This document shows positions 16,153 through 25,493 of a stretch of DNA of 64,000 bases, in pieces (within the stretch, counting starts at the first letter, position 1; the number at the start of each line of letters is the position of its first letter). The stretch covers positions 1 through 64,000 of the forward strand of contig JBKAGO010000076.1 in NCBI GenBank assembly GCA_046290435.1, in the 5' to 3' direction. A model generated the notes under the pieces. It had not been told where the DNA came from and made no database searches. It saw only the letters and a list, made by a program, of their open reading frames with translations. A program made the translations under genes and the position numbers. This stretch comes from CAVQUE01 sp046290435 (GTDB taxonomy: Bacteria; Actinomycetota; Acidimicrobiia; Acidimicrobiales; UBA8592).

Positions 16153-17741
16153 AGCTCGACGGCGGGGTCGTGGAAGTGGAGACGCACCTCGCGATCGATG
16201 GCCCGTTCGAGCAGATCGCGCCGTTCGGTGGCGGTGTACTCCTCGAGGGAGTAGCCGAATCCCGGCTGGACCTCGACATGGATGTCGACGGTCTCGTCGT
16301 CGGCGGTGGCCGTGAGGCCCGTCACGCCACCGTGTCGGGTGCGGTCCAGCGCGATGGCGATGCGCAACATGCCCGCAAGAGTACGCACCATCGCCTGATC
16401 ATCGGTCGACAGTGCCATGAACTCCGCGTGCGAACTCTTGGGTGCGCTCTTGCGGTGATAGCGGGCGATCTGGGCGATGACCTCGATCTCGCGATCGGTG
16501 AACCCGGCGAGCTGATCGCTGTGGCGGATGACGTAGTACGAGTGCTTGTGGTGCGCTGCGTGGGAGATGAACAGCCCGACGTTGTGCAGCAGCGAGGCGG
16601 CCTCGAGCAGGTCCCGGGCCGCGTGGTCGAGTCCGTGGATCTTGTCGAGGGCGTCGAAGAGTGACAGGGCCAGCGCCGTTGCGGTCTCGATGTGGGCGAT
16701 GTCCTCGTGGAAGATCTCGGCCATGCGCAGCACCGACTGGCGCCGGATGTCGCTGAGGTGATCGAACGACGGGTCGCCGTTGCGCATCGCGAGGTCCAAC
16801 AGCACGCCCTCACGGAGCGCCGCCTCCGACATGGTCATCGACTCGATGGCCAGCCCGTCGAGGATCTGTTCGAGCAGGATGGCGCCGGCGACGATGATGT
16901 CGACGCGCTTGTCCTCCAGGCCGTCGATGCCACGGCGGTCGTCGGGTTCGGGCCGCGACAAGATGTCGTCGACCACCGCGGCGAGCTCGTCGCGGGTGAA
17001 CACCACCCCGTTGGTGGCAGCGCTCGGGTCGCCGCCGCGACGAGCCACGGCCATGGCCCCGAGGGTGTTGATCGTGCCGGACGACCCGATGGCCAGGAAC
17101 GGCCGGTACTCGCGCACCCGACGAATGGTGGGTACCAGCAGCGAGCGGACGTCGGCACGGCAGTCGCGCACGGCCTTGGCCTTGATCTTGCCGCCGGGGA
17201 AGAACCGGTCGGTGAGCCGGATGGCGCCGAGGCGGGTCGAGTGCGCCGAGCGGATCTCCCGGCCACGTCCGACGAGGAATTCGGTGCTGCCGCCGCCGAT
17301 GTCGATGACCAGCACCTGTTCGTCGAAGACCGGCAACGCCTGGATGACCCCCAGGTGGATCAGTCGAGCTTCCTCGACGCCCGGGATGACCTCGATCTCG
17401 ATCCCGGCCTCGACGCGGGCCCGTTCGAGGAACGTCGCCCGGTTGGAGGCCTCGCGCAGGGCGCTGGTGGCGACGGCGGTGACAGGGGCGTCGAACGCGC
17501 CGGCGATACCGGCGAAACGCATCAGTGCATCGATGCCGCGCTCCATGGCGTCGTCGGCGAGTACGTGCATGTCGCCCGAGCCCGACCCGAGGCGCACCAT
17601 CTCCTTCTCGGTGGCCAGCACGTCGAAGCGCCCCTCGGCGTCGATGCGGGCGACGATGAGGTGGAACGAGTTGGTCCCGAGGTCGATGGCCGCCGCCACA
17701 TTGGAGTCCCCCCGCAGCGCACGCACCGATTCGGGCCTCAT
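16149..17741 (-). CDS. ppx: Ppx/GppA-family exopolyphosphatase
   Basis: The 530-residue product has the actin-like Ppx/GppA domain: AIDLGTNSFHLIVARID at residues 18-34, then IGGGSTEFLVGRG, AIGSSGTINTLGAMA, and REGVLLDLAM at its end. A C-terminal HD-like helical domain follows (LEAASLLHNVGLFISHAAHHKHSYY), as in full-length E. coli Ppx. It hydrolyses polyphosphate or pppGpp, feeding phosphate and stringent-response control. The ATG overlaps the stop codon of the hotdog gene, and its own stop overlaps the phosphatase gene. Confidence 0.9.
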   Translation of the reverse strand: MRPESVRALRGDSNVAAAIDLGTNSFHLIVARIDAEGRFDVLATEKEMVRLGSGSGDMHVLADDAMERGIDALMRFAGIAGAFDAPVTAVATSALREASNRATFLERARVEAGIEIEVIPGVEEARLIHLGVIQALPVFDEQVLVIDIGGGSTEFLVGRGREIRSAHSTRLGAIRLTDRFFPGGKIKAKAVRDCRADVRSLLVPTIRRVREYRPFLAIGSSGTINTLGAMAVARRGGDPSAATNGVVFTRDELAAVVDDILSRPEPDDRRGIDGLEDKRVDIIVAGAILLEQILDGLAIESMTMSEAALREGVLLDLAMRNGDPSFDHLSDIRRQSVLRMAEIFHEDIAHIETATALALSLFDALDKIHGLDHAARDLLEAASLLHNVGLFISHAAHHKHSYYVIRHSDQLAGFTDREIEVIAQIARYHRKSAPKSSHAEFMALSTDDQAMVRTLAGMLRIAIALDRTRHGGVTGLTATADDETVDIHVEVQPGFGYSLEEYTATERRDLLERAIDREVRLHFHDPAVEL

Positions 17742-18355
17742 GGAGCCGTCGGGCGCACGAACAGGCCCTCGGCCTCGGCGGTGATGCGGTCGTCGGCGGT
17801 GCGACACGTCGCAGCGGTGGTGATGCGGCGGCCCTTGTCCTCGGTGATCCAACCGGTGAAGGTCAGTGGCTCGCCGACCGGCGTCAATGCCCGGTAGCGG
17901 ATGGTCAAGCGGCCCGTGTAGCCGCCCCCGCCGCGGGCGCGGCCCTGCACGCCACCGAGGAGCTCGTCGAACAGGCCGGCGAGGTAGCCGCCGTGCACGG
18001 CTCGCGGTGGCCCCTCGTAGAGCGTCGAAAGGGTGACAGTGAACGCAAGGGTGGGAGCCTCGGCGACCGGTTCGGTCTCGATCCAGGTCAGCGTCGGCGA
18101 GAACGGGTGCAGCGGGCCCTGGAACAACGACCGGTGCCGGTACGCACGCAGCCCCAGGCGATCCTGGGCCACGGCGGGGCCGTCCCACCACGGGGCGAGG
18201 CGCTCGCCGTCGAGGACCGAAGCCGCCTCGGCGACCAGCCGGGTGGCCTCGGCGAGGGCGTCGGGATCGTGATGACCACCAGTGCTGGCCAAGGCGAGGT
18301 CGTGGACTGCGGTACGCAGCGCTGCGGCGGCGTCGAGCACCGCTTCGTGGTCCAC
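17738..18355 (-). CDS. Hotdog-fold thioesterase-like protein
   Basis: The 205-residue product has a helical N-terminus of about 75 residues and a PaaI-like hotdog domain: GPPRAVHGGYLAGLFDELLGG contains the conserved His-Gly-Gly and the catalytic Asp/Glu of acyl-CoA thioesterases, followed by TGRLTIRYRALTPVGEPL and GLFVRP. It would hydrolyse an acyl-CoA in the cytoplasm. The start is GTG at 18355. It opens the five-gene overlapping operon (hotdog, Ppx, phosphatase, hemolysin III, TrmH). Confidence 0.75.
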   Translation of the reverse strand: MDHEAVLDAAAALRTAVHDLALASTGGHHDPDALAEATRLVAEAASVLDGERLAPWWDGPAVAQDRLGLRAYRHRSLFQGPLHPFSPTLTWIETEPVAEAPTLAFTVTLSTLYEGPPRAVHGGYLAGLFDELLGGVQGRARGGGGYTGRLTIRYRALTPVGEPLTFTGWITEDKGRRITTAATCRTADDRITAEAEGLFVRPTAP

Positions 18356-18427
18356 CGATGACGCCTCGATGCCCCTCTTTCTATCGCCGGGGAGCAGGCT
18401 TGGGCCAACTCGCTCAGCAGTCTGGCG

Positions 18428-20131
18428 TCAGAGGCCGAAGCGAAGCTGCGGTGCCGTCTCGACGAGGTCGACCACCGGGACGAGCACCGGCGAGTCCGCC
18501 TCGACGAGTGCGACGCTCACACAGGGCAGCTCGATGTAGTGCGCCGCGGGCCACCAGGCGCCGCAGGTGACACCGTCGATGCCGGGGTACCACCAGCCGC
18601 TGTTCATCGTGTCGACGAGCGCCTCGCTGGTCAGCGGCGGCGGTGTCGCGGCCAGGGCCTGCACCAGCACGTCGGCGGCTGCGTAGCCGCGCACGAAATC
18701 GATGCCGATGTCGTTCGGGGCGACGTCGATGCCGGCAGCTGCGGCGACGATGGCGGTCCAACCGGCGCTGGTGCGGCCGGCGAGGTCCATGCCGTGGGTC
18801 ACAACGGTCAACGGCGCCAGCTCGGCCCGCAGGTCCGCATCGGCGACGTCGAGCGGGTCGACCTCGCCGACGAGCACGATGGTGCCGGCGAAACCCCGGG
18901 AACGCAGCGCCGCCGGGAGGCCGTCGGAGACGCCCCCGTCGAGGATGACGGTGTCGGGGGCGGCGTCGACGACGGCGGTGACGATCTGGCCCCAGCTGGT
19001 GGGCACGCCGTCGGCTACGTCGGGCAGCGCAGGGCCCACCTCGGGCTCGTCGATACCGGCGAGTTCGGCCTCGAGCAGTCGGGAGGCCACCACGGCGGCG
19101 CCCTCGGGGCCGTCGGGGGCGAGGATCAGGATGCGTCCGAGATCGTCGCCGGTGGCGGTGAGGGCGGTGAGCACCGGGGCCGACAGCACGGTGTAGCCGC
19201 GGGCGTCGAGGACCGGGCACGAGATGGCGCCACCGATCCCGAATCCGAACGGGGTGTGACGACCGCACCAGGCCGGCAGCGCGCCGTCGCCGATGTGGGG
19301 CACGGCGGCGTCGGTCAGTGCCTCATCCGCGATGAACGCGACCGACGACAGCGGCGCGATGGCGAACACGTCGTCGTCGAGGAGACTGCCGGCCAGCCCC
19401 TCGCCGATGTCGGCCCGCCCCGTGTCGTCGTGGCACGCCACGAAGTCGATACGACGCGAGAGCTCGCTGTTGACCTCGGCCTGGCGGTAGCGGGCCTCGG
19501 CGCCGAGGCAGGCGTCGCCACGCAGGGGCGCACCGGCCAGGGTCGACGACACGATGGCGCCCACCCGGATGGCGTTGCGGGTGACGCCGCGTTCGGTCGC
19601 CGAGGTGGCGGCGAGACCGGTCGGGAACGGGCGGGCGGCGGCGCGCTCGAGCATCTCGCTCGGGTCGTCGTAGAGCGGCGGTCCGCCCGGTGTCGCGGGC
19701 AGCGGCAGGGGCAGGGTGGCGAAGGAGCGGTCGGCCCCGGCTTCTTCCTCGGGGGTGTCGGCCCCATCCTCGGAGGCTTCGACCGGTTCGGTTTCGGCGG
19801 CCGGTTCGGCTTCGGCGGGCACGACATCTGACGCAACGTCGGTGCCGACGACATCGGGGACCGCGTCGGCGGGTTCGTCGGTCATGGCCAGCACCGGTGG
19901 CGGGCCTGTCGGTGGGTCGAACCCCAACAGGTCGGGCCGGACGTTCTCGGTGAGGGTGGGGTCGTCCTCGACGATGATCTCGAGCGCCTCGGCGGCTCGG
20001 GCGCCCCCACCGACCGGCCCGGCCGATTCGAGGCGCGGCGTACCACCGGGCTGTGCGCACGCAGCGACCAGGGCGCCGACCCCCAGCAGCGCCACGACCG
20101 GCCGTACCCGACGCTTGTCCGTGGGAGCCAT
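18428..20131 (-). CDS. Periplasmic-binding-like lipoprotein, Leu/Ile/Val-binding type
   Basis: The 567-residue product has a lipoprotein signal (PVVALLGVGALVAAC, Cys25), a long acidic linker of about 150 residues rich in Glu, Pro and Ala, then a type I substrate-binding fold like ABC branched-chain amino acid receptors: IRVGAIVSSTLAGAPLRGD, SVAFIADEALTDAAVPHI, then DTVILDGGVSDGLPAALRSRGF and the C-terminal YAAADVLVQALAATPP. No ABC permease or ATPase is adjacent, so it is an orphan and may be a sensor or carrier. Four cysteines in the mature domain could form disulfides. Confidence 0.72.
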   Translation of the reverse strand: MAPTDKRRVRPVVALLGVGALVAACAQPGGTPRLESAGPVGGGARAAEALEIIVEDDPTLTENVRPDLLGFDPPTGPPPVLAMTDEPADAVPDVVGTDVASDVVPAEAEPAAETEPVEASEDGADTPEEEAGADRSFATLPLPLPATPGGPPLYDDPSEMLERAAARPFPTGLAATSATERGVTRNAIRVGAIVSSTLAGAPLRGDACLGAEARYRQAEVNSELSRRIDFVACHDDTGRADIGEGLAGSLLDDDVFAIAPLSSVAFIADEALTDAAVPHIGDGALPAWCGRHTPFGFGIGGAISCPVLDARGYTVLSAPVLTALTATGDDLGRILILAPDGPEGAAVVASRLLEAELAGIDEPEVGPALPDVADGVPTSWGQIVTAVVDAAPDTVILDGGVSDGLPAALRSRGFAGTIVLVGEVDPLDVADADLRAELAPLTVVTHGMDLAGRTSAGWTAIVAAAAGIDVAPNDIGIDFVRGYAAADVLVQALAATPPPLTSEALVDTMNSGWWYPGIDGVTCGAWWPAAHYIELPCVSVALVEADSPVLVPVVDLVETAPQLRFGL

Positions 20132-20137
20132 CAGTGT

Positions 20138-20153
20138 GCGATCGGCCGATCGC
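20138..20153. promoter_or_regulatory. 16-bp perfect palindrome between divergent genes
   Basis: GCGATCGGCCGATCGC lies 6 bases upstream of the lipoprotein gene start and 45 bases before the PAS-GGDEF-EAL gene. The place suits an operator acting on either gene. Nothing identifies the regulator. Confidence 0.35.
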
Positions 20154-20198
20154 GCCGTCCCTTGAGGGCGGCAGCGCCGGATTGGGCCTTCAGACCGC

Positions 20199-22334
20199 GT
20201 GGGCTCGTGCCGATGGGTGCGGGTGAGTTTGCGTCATTCCATCGGCCGCGCCGTCGGCTTCGAGCCGTTGTCGGCCGATCAGGCGCGCCTGCTCGTCGCT
20301 GCCAACCCGGGTCCGGTCCTGGTGGCCGAGGTGACCCCCGATGATCACTTCCGGGTCGTCGCATCGGGTGGCGTCTTCTCCCGCATCGTGACCGGGGCCG
20401 CCCATCCGGCCGGGCCGCATCCGGGCGAGATCCTCCCCGCCGCCGGCTTCGGGCTGCTCGGCGTGGACCTCGCCCACAGCACCGCGACCGGCGAACGCGT
20501 CGTGACCGAGGTCCCGGTCGGCGACGAGCCCCGGTGGTTCGAGATGGTCGTGACGCCGATCGTGGTCGACCGACGCACCGTGCAGCTGCTGGTGATCGGG
20601 ACCGACCGGACGGCCGAGCACGACGTCGAGGCCCGCCAACGCCGGGCGGCACGCCGGTTCGAAGCGATGGTCGACCACGCGCCGGGCCTCGTCATGCTGG
20701 TCGACAGCAGCGCCCGCATCCTGCGGGCATCGCCCAACGCAGCGAGCTCCCTCCAACTCGACGGCGAGCTCGTCGGCCGCCAACTCTTCGAGCTGGCCCA
20801 CCCCGACACCCTCCATCACGCCGCCGCCGCGTTCGGCGAGATCCTGATCCGGCCCGGCGAGCCGGTCGCCATCGACGACTTCCGCCTGGTGCGCCGTAGC
20901 GGCGCCACCATGTGGTGCGAGGCGACCGCGACCAACCTGCTCCACGACGACGACGTCGCGGCCATCGTCATCAACGCAACCGACGTCACCCAACGACGAA
21001 TCGCCGAGGAGCGCCTGGCCATCGCCGTCACCCGCGACGAGGCGACGGGCCTGGCCAACCGCCGGGCCCTCGACGAGCACCTCCGTTCGATCGTCGGCTC
21101 GGTCGCCGCCACCGGCGGTGCGATCGGCCTGGCGATCGTGGCGCTCGACGGGCTGTCGCTCGCCGACACCCGCGACGGGTCCGACGCGGGCGCGACCGTG
21201 GCGTCCGCTGTCTCCGGGCGCATCGCCCGCCTCGCAGGCGCCGGCGTCTTCGTCGCCCGGCCCCGCCCCGACCAGCTCGCCGTGGTCATCGAACGCGTCG
21301 GCGAGGCCGATGCCATGCGCTCCCTCGCCGAGCTCGCCTCCGGTGTCCATGGCGCACTGCGCGAGGGCGTCGTGGTGGGCGACGACGAGATCCTCGTGCG
21401 CGCCGCGATCGGCACCGCCGTCTCGCGGCCCGACCCCGCAGCGGTCACGAACCTCTACCGCAGCGCCGAGTTGGCCGCCATACGCGCCGGCGCCGCCGGA
21501 CCGGACACCACGGTGGCGTTCACCGAGGAGATCCGCCAGGCCGCCGAGAGCCGCCTCCGTCAGGTCACCGAGTTGCAGCGGGCGATGCGCACCGAACGCC
21601 TCCGCCTGGCGTATCAGCCGATGCTCGACCGGGCCGGCACCATCGTGGGCGCCGAGGCCCTGTTGCGGTGGGAACGCAACGGCGAACTCCTCACGCCGGG
21701 CGCCTTCTTGAGCCTCGCCGAGGAGACCGGGCTGATCGTGCCGATCGGCGCATGGGTGGTCGACCGGGCCTGCGCGGACGCCGCAGCCATGGCCCGTACC
21801 GTCCCGAACCTGCGTTGGGTGTCGGTCAACGTCTCGGCCCAGCAGCTCCGTGACGAGCGCTTCCCGATGCTCGTGCACCGGGCGATGGACGATCACGGCA
21901 TCGACCCGCACGGCCTCGCGCTCGAGTTCGACGACGACGCCATCATCGACGCCCTCCCCCAAGGGGCCCCGACGGCGATGACCGAGCTGTCCGACGTGTC
22001 GATGATCGTGTCGTGCCGGGACCTGTCCGGTGATCAGCGCATCCTGGATCGTCTGGGTGACTTCCCGATCACCGCCCTGAAGCTCGACCGGCACCTGGTC
22101 GGCCAGCTCGACGTCGAGATCGACGGCCTGCACGCTGCGCTGGTTGGCGCCACCGTCGACCTGGCCCACGAGTTCGGCGTCGAGGTCATCGCGCAGGGCG
22201 TCGAGACCGACGCCCAGGCACGCCGCCTGCGCGCCCTGGGCGTCGACACGCTGCAGGGCTTCCATTTCGCCCCGCCGATGGACCTGGCCTCACTGCTGAC
22301 ACGGGCCCGGGCACGGTCGCACCAACGCAGCTGA
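20199..22334 (+). CDS. PAS-GGDEF-EAL protein with degenerate catalytic motifs
   Basis: The 711-residue product has two PAS-like modules (about 1-145 and 150-270), a GGDEF-like domain (TRDEATGLANRRALDEHL onward) and an EAL-like domain (from about 450). The GGDEF loop reads RPRPDQLAVV, so the cyclase motif is lost. The EAL domain keeps GAEALLRW but has SCRDLSGDQRI where DDFGTG is normal, and VIAQGVET where the Glu of VIAEGVET is usual. It probably binds rather than makes or breaks c-di-GMP. No membrane segment is seen. Start is uncertain; GTG codons at 20199, 20217 and 20223 are in frame. Confidence 0.8.
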   Translation: MGSCRWVRVSLRHSIGRAVGFEPLSADQARLLVAANPGPVLVAEVTPDDHFRVVASGGVFSRIVTGAAHPAGPHPGEILPAAGFGLLGVDLAHSTATGERVVTEVPVGDEPRWFEMVVTPIVVDRRTVQLLVIGTDRTAEHDVEARQRRAARRFEAMVDHAPGLVMLVDSSARILRASPNAASSLQLDGELVGRQLFELAHPDTLHHAAAAFGEILIRPGEPVAIDDFRLVRRSGATMWCEATATNLLHDDDVAAIVINATDVTQRRIAEERLAIAVTRDEATGLANRRALDEHLRSIVGSVAATGGAIGLAIVALDGLSLADTRDGSDAGATVASAVSGRIARLAGAGVFVARPRPDQLAVVIERVGEADAMRSLAELASGVHGALREGVVVGDDEILVRAAIGTAVSRPDPAAVTNLYRSAELAAIRAGAAGPDTTVAFTEEIRQAAESRLRQVTELQRAMRTERLRLAYQPMLDRAGTIVGAEALLRWERNGELLTPGAFLSLAEETGLIVPIGAWVVDRACADAAAMARTVPNLRWVSVNVSAQQLRDERFPMLVHRAMDDHGIDPHGLALEFDDDAIIDALPQGAPTAMTELSDVSMIVSCRDLSGDQRILDRLGDFPITALKLDRHLVGQLDVEIDGLHAALVGATVDLAHEFGVEVIAQGVETDAQARRLRALGVDTLQGFHFAPPMDLASLLTRARARSHQRS

Positions 22335-22406
22335 CCTCCTCGCCGGCGGCCGAGACGATCGCCGACCCAGACGCTCGCGTGTGATTGACTTTGCCGAGGC
22401 GCGGGA

Positions 22407-23381
22407 GTGATCGTGACGGACCTGATCCACATCGGCTGGCAGAACGGTGCCTCGGCGACCGCGTCGGGACCGCTGCCCCGCATCATCTGGTGCCAGTGGA
22501 CCGACGGGCTCGACGACGCACCCGAGATGGTGCTCCGCTGCCTGCAGTCGTGGGTGCACTTCAACCCCGACTGGCAGGTGTGCCTCATCACCCGGGAAAC
22601 GATCGGCGAGGTCCTCGACCTCGATGCGACGCTCGGCCCGGGCTGGGAGCAGATGGAGATCCAGGCCCTGTCCAACATCATCCGGCTGAACCTGCTCGCC
22701 GAGCACGGCGGTGTGTGGACCGACGCCACCGTCATGTGCCGCAAGCCGCTCGATGCCTGGCTGGCGCCGTTCCTCTCCCAAGGCTGGTTTGCTTTCGATC
22801 GACCGGCGCCCGACCGCCCGATCGCCACGTGGTTCATGGCGGGGCTACCCGGCGCGCTGATCCTCGACCGGCTGAACGAGGTCTCGAACCGGTTCTGGCG
22901 AGCGAACCCCCACAGGGGCGCACCGTCGTCGTACGCGCTCGAGCGCTCCGCCGCGTACTCCGACATGGCGGTGCTGCGCTTCGACGGCACCGAGCTGCGC
23001 ATCGACCCGGCGGACCTCGACGCCGCGCCCGCCTCCGCCGGCCTCGATGCGGTCCGGGCCTCGGTGCTCGAACCGGGCGAGGCGGTCGACTACGCCCCGT
23101 TCGCCCGCAGCTACCCGTACTTCTGGTTGCACTCGATGTTCGATGCTCTCGCAACCGACGACGCCGCCTTCGCCCGGACCTGGGCCGCAACGCCCCGGCT
23201 CAGCGCCGACGTCGCCCATTTCGTCCAGACCTACGGGATGTCCAGCCCGGCCACCGACGCGTTCCGCTGTGTCTGGGACCATGGGATCGCACCGCTGTAC
23301 AAGCTCGACATGTGGCATGCCGAACGCGAGCCCGACCCGGCTTCCGCACTCGGCCATGTCCTCGACCAGCGGAACTGGTGA
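22407..23381 (+). CDS. Capsular polysaccharide-type glycosyltransferase
   Basis: The 324-residue product resembles the Caps_synth/GT32-like group: PRIIWCQWTDGLDDAPEMVLRC at the N-terminus, FNPDWQVCLITRETIGE, and the donor-site segment LSNIIRLNLLAEHGGVWTDATV with its Asp. It would transfer a sugar in polysaccharide or glycolipid assembly at the cytoplasmic face of the membrane. It opens the sugar cassette (methyltransferase, rfbF, oxidoreductase, rfbG), with a 4-base gap to the methyltransferase gene. GTG codons at 22407 and 22413 are both possible starts. Confidence 0.8.
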   Translation: MIVTDLIHIGWQNGASATASGPLPRIIWCQWTDGLDDAPEMVLRCLQSWVHFNPDWQVCLITRETIGEVLDLDATLGPGWEQMEIQALSNIIRLNLLAEHGGVWTDATVMCRKPLDAWLAPFLSQGWFAFDRPAPDRPIATWFMAGLPGALILDRLNEVSNRFWRANPHRGAPSSYALERSAAYSDMAVLRFDGTELRIDPADLDAAPASAGLDAVRASVLEPGEAVDYAPFARSYPYFWLHSMFDALATDDAAFARTWAATPRLSADVAHFVQTYGMSSPATDAFRCVWDHGIAPLYKLDMWHAEREPDPASALGHVLDQRNW

Positions 23382-23385
23382 AGCG

Positions 23386-24708
23386 GTGACGTCGGTCCCA
23401 TCGATCGTGGTGCCGACCTCGCCCGTCGATCACGATCTCGCGCCGGGTCCAGTCACGCGCTGTCAGGTCTGCGGCAACGACGAACTCGTCCTCGTCCTCG
23501 ATCTCGGCCACCAACCGCTCTGCGACAGCATGCGCACCACTGCACAGCTCGCCGAACCCGAGACCCGCTGGCCGCTCCGGCTGATGCGCTGCCCGCGCTG
23601 CACTCTCACCCAGCTCGACCACGTCGTGCCGGGCGAGGTCGTCTACCACCCCGGCTACCCCTACCGCAGCGGCATCACGCGCGAGCTCGCCGACTACCAG
23701 CGCACCTTCTGCGATGGCATCGTCGGCACGGTGGGCCTCGCACCGGGGTCGTTGTGTGTCGACATCGGATCCAACGACGGCACCCTGCTCACCGGGTTCG
23801 CGGCCAACGGCATGCGGCCCCTCGGCGTCGAGCCCACCGACATCGCGCAGATCGCACGCGACGAGAACGGCATCGAGACCATCCAGGCGTTCTTCACCGA
23901 GTCGCTCGCGCGCGACATCCGTGCCGAGCACGGGCCCGCCGACGTCATCACGGCGACCAACGTGTTCGCCCACATGGGCCCGTTGGGTGAGGTGATGCGC
24001 GGCATCGGTGCGCTGCTGGCCGACGACGGCGTGTTCATCTCCGAGAGCCACTACCTGCTCGACGTGGTGAACAAGACCCAGTACGACACCATCTACCACG
24101 AGCACATCCGCACCTACAGCCTGCGTTCTCTCGTCACGCTGTTCGCCCAGTACGACATGGACGTCTTCGACGTCGAGCGGGCGTCGCGCTACGGCGGCAA
24201 CATCCGGGTGTTCGTCGCCCGCCGCGGCACCCGGCCCGTCGCCGATGCCGTGGCGGACCTGCTGGCGGTCGAGCACCACGCCGGCCTGCACCTCGAGGAC
24301 ACCTACGAGTCCTTTCGCACGCGGGTCTTGCGGTCACGGAACAACCTGATGACCGAGGCCTTCCGCGCAGCAGAACGCGGCGACCGCTTCGTCGGCAACT
24401 CCTGCCCGGGACGGTGCGTCACGCTGCTGAACTTCTGCGGCATGACGCCGGACCTCATGCCCTACGTGGCCGAGCAGCCCACCAGCCTCAAGCTCGGCTT
24501 GCACGTGCCAGGGCTCGGCATTCCCGTGGTCGACAACCAGATCCTGATCGAGGAACAGCCCGACACGGTGGTGCTGCTCGCTTGGCACTACGCCGAGCCC
24601 ATCGCGGCGCAGCTGCGTGCCCGAGGGCTGCGCAGTCGCTTCCTGCTGCCGTTGCCCGTGGTCGAGGAACTGGCGACGTCGGCAGATGCATCCACGGCGG
24701 GCTCGTGA
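23386..24708 (+). CDS. NDP-hexose C-methyltransferase
   Basis: The 440-residue product has the three-part layout of sugar C-methyltransferases such as TylC3 and TcaB9: an N-terminal zinc-binding domain with two Cys-x2-Cys pairs (RCQVCGNDEL and MRCPRCTL), a central SAM domain (CVDIGSNDGTLLTGF), and a C-terminal Methyltransf_14-type domain with NSCPGRCVTLLNFCG. The segment YDTIYHEHIRTYSLRSL holds the conserved catalytic Tyr-His-Glu-His. It would add a methyl branch to a 4-keto-6-deoxy sugar nucleotide. The GTG start is 4 bases after the glycosyltransferase, and its stop overlaps rfbF. Confidence 0.88.
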   Translation: MTSVPSIVVPTSPVDHDLAPGPVTRCQVCGNDELVLVLDLGHQPLCDSMRTTAQLAEPETRWPLRLMRCPRCTLTQLDHVVPGEVVYHPGYPYRSGITRELADYQRTFCDGIVGTVGLAPGSLCVDIGSNDGTLLTGFAANGMRPLGVEPTDIAQIARDENGIETIQAFFTESLARDIRAEHGPADVITATNVFAHMGPLGEVMRGIGALLADDGVFISESHYLLDVVNKTQYDTIYHEHIRTYSLRSLVTLFAQYDMDVFDVERASRYGGNIRVFVARRGTRPVADAVADLLAVEHHAGLHLEDTYESFRTRVLRSRNNLMTEAFRAAERGDRFVGNSCPGRCVTLLNFCGMTPDLMPYVAEQPTSLKLGLHVPGLGIPVVDNQILIEEQPDTVVLLAWHYAEPIAAQLRARGLRSRFLLPLPVVEELATSADASTAGS

Positions 24709-25493
24709 AGGTCGTGATCCTCGCCGGAGGCAAGGGCACTCGCCTCGCCGAGGAGACACAGCTGCGGCCCAAGCCCATGGTCGAGGTGGGAGGGATGCCG
24801 CTGTTGTGGCACATCATGAAGATCTACTCCCAGATCGAGGTCGACGAGTTCATCATCTGCCTGGGTCACAAAGGCGAGGTCATCAAGCGGTTCTTCCTCG
24901 ACTACCACGCCCTGCGGGCCGACCTCTCGATCGATCTCGCGTCGGGCGAGGTCCGGTCGATGGGGTCACGAGCCGAACAGTGGAAGGTCACGCTCGTCGA
25001 GACAGGCACCGAGACGATGACGGCCGGGCGCCTCCGACGGGTGCTCCCTCGGTTGGCCGGCGAGCGCTTCTGTCTCACCTACGGCGACGGTCTGGCCGAC
25101 GTCGACCTCGCTGCCGAACTCTCGTTCCACGAGCGGTCCGGCCGCCTCGCAACGGTGCTCGCCGTGCGTCCCGCCCCCCGCTTCGGGGCGCTCGACCTCG
25201 ACGCCGACGGCGGCGTGCGATCGTTCCAGGAGAAGCCACTGCACGAGTCCGGCGTGGTCAACGGAGGGTTCTTCGTACTTGAGCCGGAGGTCGAGCGCTA
25301 CCTGACCGGTGGAGACACCATGGCCTTCGAGGCCACACCGTTGCAGCGTCTCGCCGCTGAAGGAGAGCTGGCGGCATTCCGCCACGACGGCTTCTGGCAA
25401 CCCTGCGACACACTGCGCGACCTGCGTCGCCTCGAGGACCTCTGGGAGTCCGGCAACGCACCGTGGAAGGTCTGGAGCGACGACACGCCATGA
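24705..25493 (+). CDS. rfbF: Glucose-1-phosphate cytidylyltransferase
   Basis: The 262-residue product makes CDP-glucose from CTP and glucose 1-phosphate. The nucleotidyltransferase signature VVILAGGKGTRLAEETQLRP, with the Glu-Glu-Thr and following KPMVEVGG typical of RfbF, is at residues 3-30. ITYGDGLADVDL-like (LTYGDGLADVDLAAEL) carries the metal-binding Asp, and EKPLHESGVVNGGFFVL and DGFWQPCDTLRDLRRLE close the active site. The GTG start overlaps the methyltransferase stop codon, and its stop overlaps the oxidoreductase start. It supplies the first step of the CDP-sugar cassette. Confidence 0.92.
   Translation: MKVVILAGGKGTRLAEETQLRPKPMVEVGGMPLLWHIMKIYSQIEVDEFIICLGHKGEVIKRFFLDYHALRADLSIDLASGEVRSMGSRAEQWKVTLVETGTETMTAGRLRRVLPRLAGERFCLTYGDGLADVDLAAELSFHERSGRLATVLAVRPAPRFGALDLDADGGVRSFQEKPLHESGVVNGGFFVLEPEVERYLTGGDTMAFEATPLQRLAAEGELAAFRHDGFWQPCDTLRDLRRLEDLWESGNAPWKVWSDDTP

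Noticed and set aside
23386..24708. Radical or O-methyltransferase assignment for the sugar-cassette methyltransferase
   Set aside because: The two Cys-x2-Cys pairs are of the zinc type, not the CX3CX2C of radical SAM enzymes, and the C-terminal Methyltransf_14-type domain is specific to sugar C-methyltransferases.
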